Of a stretch of 10,361 bases of DNA, positions 6,973-10,361 are shown piece by piece (position 1 is the stretch's first letter; every line of letters starts with the position of its first letter). This DNA comes from Methyloceanibacter sp. (GTDB taxonomy: Bacteria > Pseudomonadota > Alphaproteobacteria > Rhizobiales > Methyloligellaceae): NCBI GenBank assembly GCA_025449615.1, contig JANWJA010000029.1, forward strand, positions 1 to 10,361, read 5' to 3'. Below the pieces are notes generated by a model. The model searched no databases, was not told the DNA's origin, and saw nothing but the letters and a program-made list of their open reading frames with translations. A program made the position numbers and the translations under genes.

Positions 6973-7905
6973 ATGCTGATCAAAGTCCTAGGCGCTGCTG
7001 CCGGGGGAGGCTTCCCGCAGTGGAATTGTAACGGTCGCAACTCTGCCGATTTGCGTCAGGGCGTAGCGGGACTGAAACCGCGCACGCAAGCGTCGGTCGC
7101 GGTCAGCGCCAAGCACGGCGAATTCATCTTGTTGAATGCGAGCCCCGATCTCAGGCAGCAGATCAATGACACCAAAGAGCTGCATCCCGACGCCAGTGGC
7201 CGAGCGCGTAACAGCCCGATCAAGGCAGCGGTATTGACCAATGCCGATGTCGATGCCATCGCCGGGCTGCTCACGCTCCGCGAAGGGCAGGCCTTCAATA
7301 TTTATGGCAGCGCTCGCGTGCTCGACGTGCTTGCGGCCAACAGCGTGTTCGATGTGCTCGATGCTTCACTAGTCAAGCGGCATGCGATCGAACTCGGCAA
7401 GCGCTTCAACGTGGAGGGACCGTCGGGGCCGCTTGGAATCGAAATCGAAGCGTTCGTGGTGCCGGGCAAGATTCCACTTTATCTTGAGGACGAAGAGGCC
7501 GGCGTCGATCTCGGCACCAAGGAAGGCGATACGCTGGGACTGAAGGTGATTGAGTCCGCGACCGGCAAACATTTCTTCTATGTGCCTGGCTGCGCCAAGC
7601 TTGATGAGGATCTCCGCGCTCGGCTGAAAGGTGCGCCGCTCGTGTTTTTCGACGGCACGCTCTACACCAATGACGAGATGATCAAGCAAGGTCTGCTCGA
7701 CAAGACGGGAGACCGTATGGGCCATATGAATATGTCGGGATCGTCGGGCACGATCGCGGCCTTCGCCGATCTCGGAGTCAAGCGTAAGGTCTTTATTCAT
7801 ATCAATAATTCGAATCCGGCGCTCAGGGATGATGGCCCTGAACGGAAAGCGGTCGAGGCGGCGGGCTGGGAAGTTTCCTATGACGGGATGGCGTTGAAGG
7901 TCTGA
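6973..7905 (+). CDS. pqqB: PqqB-family metallo-beta-lactamase-fold protein, divergent at metal sites
   Basis: A 310-residue protein aligning throughout with PqqB, the metallo-beta-lactamase-fold enzyme of PQQ biosynthesis. It starts MLIKVLGAAAGGGFPQWNCN and carries LKPRTQASVAVS (34-45), LLNASPDLRQQI (53-64), AGLLTLREGQAF (97-108), YVPGCAKL (203-210), GHMNMSG (250-256), FIHINNSNP (274-282) and a final YDGMALKV. The start at 6973 matches the family N-terminus; an in-frame ATG at 6799 would add 58 unrelated residues. Two landmarks are altered. The usual CxCxxC after WN reads C19-N-G21-R-N-S24, and the usual D-H of the metal site reads D94-A95; His276 is kept. It stands without pqqA, C, D or E and is coupled to asnB four bases downstream. 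It could be true PqqB in a lineage that tolerates these changes, or a paralogue with a different substrate. The family call is firm; PQQ synthesis is uncertain. Confidence 0.85.
   Translation: MLIKVLGAAAGGGFPQWNCNGRNSADLRQGVAGLKPRTQASVAVSAKHGEFILLNASPDLRQQINDTKELHPDASGRARNSPIKAAVLTNADVDAIAGLLTLREGQAFNIYGSARVLDVLAANSVFDVLDASLVKRHAIELGKRFNVEGPSGPLGIEIEAFVVPGKIPLYLEDEEAGVDLGTKEGDTLGLKVIESATGKHFFYVPGCAKLDEDLRARLKGAPLVFFDGTLYTNDEMIKQGLLDKTGDRMGHMNMSGSSGTIAAFADLGVKRKVFIHINNSNPALRDDGPERKAVEAAGWEVSYDGMALKV
7896..7900 (+). promoter_or_regulatory. Ribosome binding site of asnB inside the pqqB end
   Basis: GAAGG lies nine bases before the asnB ATG and within the last codons of the PqqB-family gene. asnB translation therefore probably depends on the same transcript. 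Confidence 0.55.
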
Positions 7906-7909
7906 TTCC

Positions 7910-9832
7910 ATGTGCGGTATTGCAGGCTTCCTCGAGCTGGAGCGCCGCTCCGGAACGAATCAGCTCGAAGCGCTTGCGGGCGCCATGGCGGAGAAGCTTG
8001 CGCATCGCGGACCGGATGCGAGCGCCGTCTGGGCCGATGCGGAAGCGGGCGTTGCGTTAGGCCATACCCGACTCTCGATCATCGATCTGTCGCCTGCGGG
8101 CGCACAGCCGATGGTGTCGTCCTGCGGACGTTGCGTCATTGTCTATAACGGCGAGATCTTCAACGCTGCGGAGCTCAGGCCTGAGCTCGAGGCCAAAGGT
8201 CGCCGCTTCAGAGGTCACTCCGACACCGAAGTGATCGTCGAGGCCTGCGCCGAGTGGGGGGTCGAGGAGACCGCGAAGCGCATCATCGGCATGTTCGCGT
8301 TCGCGGTGTATGACAAGCGTGAAAGGCATTTGGGCCTGGTGCGCGACCGGCTCGGCATCAAGCCGCTTTATTGGGGAAGAGTGGGGTCGCGGCTCGCCTT
8401 CGCCTCGGAGCTGAAAGCGCTTGCGGTGTTACCCGGCTGGACGAAGGAGCTCGACCGCGACGCGCTCGCTTCTTATTTCAGATTTGCCTATGTGCCTTCG
8501 CCGCATTCGATCTATCGCGGTATCGCTAAATTGATGCCGGGGCATATTGCGACAATCGACTCTTCCGGCGAGGTGCGGATCGCGCCATTCTGGACTCTGG
8601 CCGAGGCGGCGGAGCGCGGCAAACAAAATCAAATCGATGTCGGCGACAAGCAGGCATGCGACATGCTGGAAGCGCTGCTCGGGGACGCGGTCGGGCGACG
8701 GCTGGTTTCCGACGTGCCGCTTGGCGCATTTCTCTCCGGCGGAATCGATTCTACCGCCGTCGCGGCGATGATGCGGATGAAGAGCAACGCTCCGGTGAGG
8801 ACATACTCGATCGGGTTCCGCGAGCAGGGCTTCGATGAGGCGCCGCATGCAAGTGCGGTGGCAGCCCATCTCGGCACCGAGCACACCGAGCTCTATGTCA
8901 ACGCCAGAGACGCGCAAGACGCGATCCCGCTGATGCCGGAGATTTATGACGAGCCGTTCGCGGATTCTTCGCAGGTGCCGACTTATCTCTTGTCGAAGCT
9001 GACGCGCCAGCACGTGACGGTGGCACTCTCGGGCGATGGCGGCGACGAATTGTTTGCAGGCTATACAAGGCACCGCTTTGCGCGGCGCATACAGTCGATG
9101 CCGCCACGGGTGGCGCAAGTTCTGGCGTCCGGGCTCGACCTCGCCGGGCCCGCAGTCTGGGACACGTTGTTTCGCTTGGTACCGGCGCGGAAGCGACCCT
9201 CCTATGGCGGCGACAAAATCCAGAAGACGGCCGCGATGTTGCGCGAGGGGCCGGCAGGCGGCTATCGCAGCCTTGTCAGCGCCTGGGACGATCCGGAGGC
9301 GATCGTACCTGGCGCCCGAGAGCCCCAGGGCGTGATCTTCGACCCCGAGCTTGAAGCGGCGCTCCCCGATGGGCTCGATCGCATGCAATATCTCGACACG
9401 CTCACTTATCTTCCCGACGACATTCTCACCAAGGTCGACCGCGCCAGCATGGCGGTGGCGCTAGAAGTCCGCGTGCCGATCCTCGATCACCGCATGGTGG
9501 AATTTTCCTGGAGATTGCCCTCGCGGTTCAAGATGCGGGGCGGCAAGGGCAAATGGCTGTTGCGGCAACTGGCCTATCGGCACGTGCCCAAAGCCTTGCT
9601 GGACCGCCCGAAAAGCGGGTTCGCCGTGCCGATCGGCGCGTGGCTGAGGGGTCCGTTGCGGGACTGGGCGGAGGCCCTGCTCGAGCCTAACAAACTTGCC
9701 GAAGGTGGGCTGTTAGAGGCCGGCCCGATCCAAGCCCGCTGGCAGGAGCATCAGAGCGGAAGGCGGAATTGGCACGCCTCGCTCTGGACCGTGCTGATGT
9801 TTCAGGCGTGGCAGGAAGCGAACGGGATCTAG
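7910..9832 (+). CDS. asnB: Asparagine synthase (glutamine-hydrolysing)
   Basis: A 640-residue cytoplasmic amidotransferase, classically ATP + aspartate + glutamine to asparagine + glutamate + AMP + PPi. The N-terminal class II glutaminase domain (about 2-210) has nucleophile Cys2 (MCGIAG), HRGPD (32-36), HTRLSIIDLS (52-61) with Arg54, YNGEIFN (79-85) and HSDTEVI (103-109). The synthetase domain has the PP-loop SGGIDST (276-282), DEPFADSSQVPTYLLS (347-362), SGDGGDELFAGY (374-385), and the late LPDDILTKVDRASMAVALEVRVP block with RPKSGFAVPIG. All usual catalytic parts are present. The SGDGGDE form and length resemble the AsnB branch common in polysaccharide loci rather than the SGEGSDE form of E. 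coli AsnB, so its acceptor may not be free aspartate. It begins four bases after the PqqB-family stop and forms a two-gene unit with it. The last codon overlaps the convergent CHAD gene. Confidence 0.95.
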   Translation: MCGIAGFLELERRSGTNQLEALAGAMAEKLAHRGPDASAVWADAEAGVALGHTRLSIIDLSPAGAQPMVSSCGRCVIVYNGEIFNAAELRPELEAKGRRFRGHSDTEVIVEACAEWGVEETAKRIIGMFAFAVYDKRERHLGLVRDRLGIKPLYWGRVGSRLAFASELKALAVLPGWTKELDRDALASYFRFAYVPSPHSIYRGIAKLMPGHIATIDSSGEVRIAPFWTLAEAAERGKQNQIDVGDKQACDMLEALLGDAVGRRLVSDVPLGAFLSGGIDSTAVAAMMRMKSNAPVRTYSIGFREQGFDEAPHASAVAAHLGTEHTELYVNARDAQDAIPLMPEIYDEPFADSSQVPTYLLSKLTRQHVTVALSGDGGDELFAGYTRHRFARRIQSMPPRVAQVLASGLDLAGPAVWDTLFRLVPARKRPSYGGDKIQKTAAMLREGPAGGYRSLVSAWDDPEAIVPGAREPQGVIFDPELEAALPDGLDRMQYLDTLTYLPDDILTKVDRASMAVALEVRVPILDHRMVEFSWRLPSRFKMRGGKGKWLLRQLAYRHVPKALLDRPKSGFAVPIGAWLRGPLRDWAEALLEPNKLAEGGLLEAGPIQARWQEHQSGRRNWHASLWTVLMFQAWQEANGI

Positions 9833-10361
9833 CTTGCCCGGCCGGTTCTGAGATCTTCCAGCGAGACGACATTGGCGGCGCGATCGTCGCCTGGCTGATC
9901 TGTCTTCGCCGATTCGGCAGGCATGTCCTGGCTCGTGACAATCGGGCGGTGCAGGACTTCGGTCGCGAGCCGCCAATGCTCTTCGATGTGCTCGACAAAG
10001 GTGCGCGGGCGTTCGGCGAACAGACGTTCGCCACGCGCCTTGGCTTCGCGGCGGAGTGCTTTTTGCCGCTTCCGGCAGCGCCGCAAGAACGACTCGGTGT
10101 CGTCCGGCGTGCCGAACACCATGGTCGGCGTCGAGATCAGCCGGCTCAAAAGCGCAATGTCGTGATCCTCGCCAAGAATTTGGGACAGGGCGCGGGAATC
10201 TTCGACGCGAGCATTGAGCACAGCAGGCCAACTCGGCGCCAGAAGCTGCATATGCCGCCAATGATGCTGCACGCCTTTCCGCCAATCGTGGAAATCTTCG
10301 TCATGGCCGGTGGCGAAAGCCTCGGCAAAAGCCTGGCGCGCGGCCTTGTAGCGACGGCGCA
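9829..10361 (-). CDS. CHAD-domain protein, C-terminal part (runs off the right edge)
   Basis: The reading frame is open from the right edge to a TAG at 9829-9831, giving about 176 visible residues; the N-terminus is outside the window. The visible part is helical and charged, with CHAD-type signatures: EDFHDWRKGVQHHWRHMQLL (encoded near 10299-10240) and a later EDHDIALLSRLI with a basic CRKRQKALRREAKARGE stretch. CHAD domains are helical, rich in conserved His and basic residues, and in several bacteria bind polyphosphate. A low-complexity tail (about the last 40 residues, ending in LRTGRAS) follows the domain. Its stop shares the palindrome CTAG with the asnB stop, so the two genes converge with a four-base overlap. 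Function in this host is not shown. Confidence 0.8.
   Translation of the reverse strand, partial: RRRYKAARQAFAEAFATGHDEDFHDWRKGVQHHWRHMQLLAPSWPAVLNARVEDSRALSQILGEDHDIALLSRLISTPTMVFGTPDDTESFLRRCRKRQKALRREAKARGERLFAERPRTFVEHIEEHWRLATEVLHRPIVTSQDMPAESAKTDQPGDDRAANVVSLEDLRTGRAS

Noticed and set aside
1..10361. CRISPR arrays, insertion sequences, tRNA or rRNA genes
   Set aside because: I saw no regularly spaced repeats, transposase-like proteins, terminal inverted repeats or tRNA/rRNA-like sequence.

Overview
This window is GC-rich, with gene organisation and codon use typical of an alphaproteobacterium, most likely Hyphomicrobiales (Rhizobiales). That placement rests on the look of the proteins, not on a marker gene. 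Nothing points to a plasmid, phage or transposon. The recurring theme is PQQ (pyrroloquinoline quinone)-dependent alcohol oxidation: an ABC pair of the type found beside PQQ alcohol dehydrogenases, and a PqqB-family protein. This suggests an alcohol or methanol oxidiser, but no dehydrogenase lies inside the window.

Layout from left to right. (1) Bases 13-43 form a strong rho-independent terminator closing a gene off the left edge. (2) Bases 172-1772 (+) hold a translationally coupled ABC ATPase and ABC-2 permease of the PQQ-alcohol (PedC-like) type. (3) Bases 1778-4264 (-) hold an importer operon of the nitrate/sulfonate/taurine class, in the order binding protein, permease, ATPase, with overlapping genes and apparently three TTG starts. 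It converges on the first pair with only 5 bp between stop codons. (4) Bases 4265-4524 are a gene-free gap, the likely control region of the importer operon. (5) Bases 4525-6800 (-) hold an overlapping sensor kinase and OmpR-type regulator. (6) Bases 6801-6972 are a divergent intergenic region. (7) Bases 6973-9832 (+) hold a PqqB-family gene tightly coupled to a glutamine-dependent asparagine synthase. (8) From 9829 to the right edge (-) lies the C-terminal part of a CHAD-domain protein, convergent with and overlapping the end of asnB.

The most interesting observation is that the PqqB-family protein has lost two landmark sites of ordinary PqqB. The CxCxxC zinc site reads CxGxxS, and the Asp-His metal pair reads Asp-Ala. 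It also sits away from pqqA/C/D/E and is paired with an amidotransferase. It may be a divergent paralogue with another job rather than the PQQ-biosynthesis enzyme. A joint role for the kinase/regulator, the two ABC systems and this PqqB-asnB pair (for example sensing and moving a metal, cofactor or alcohol substrate) is possible but is inference from position only.
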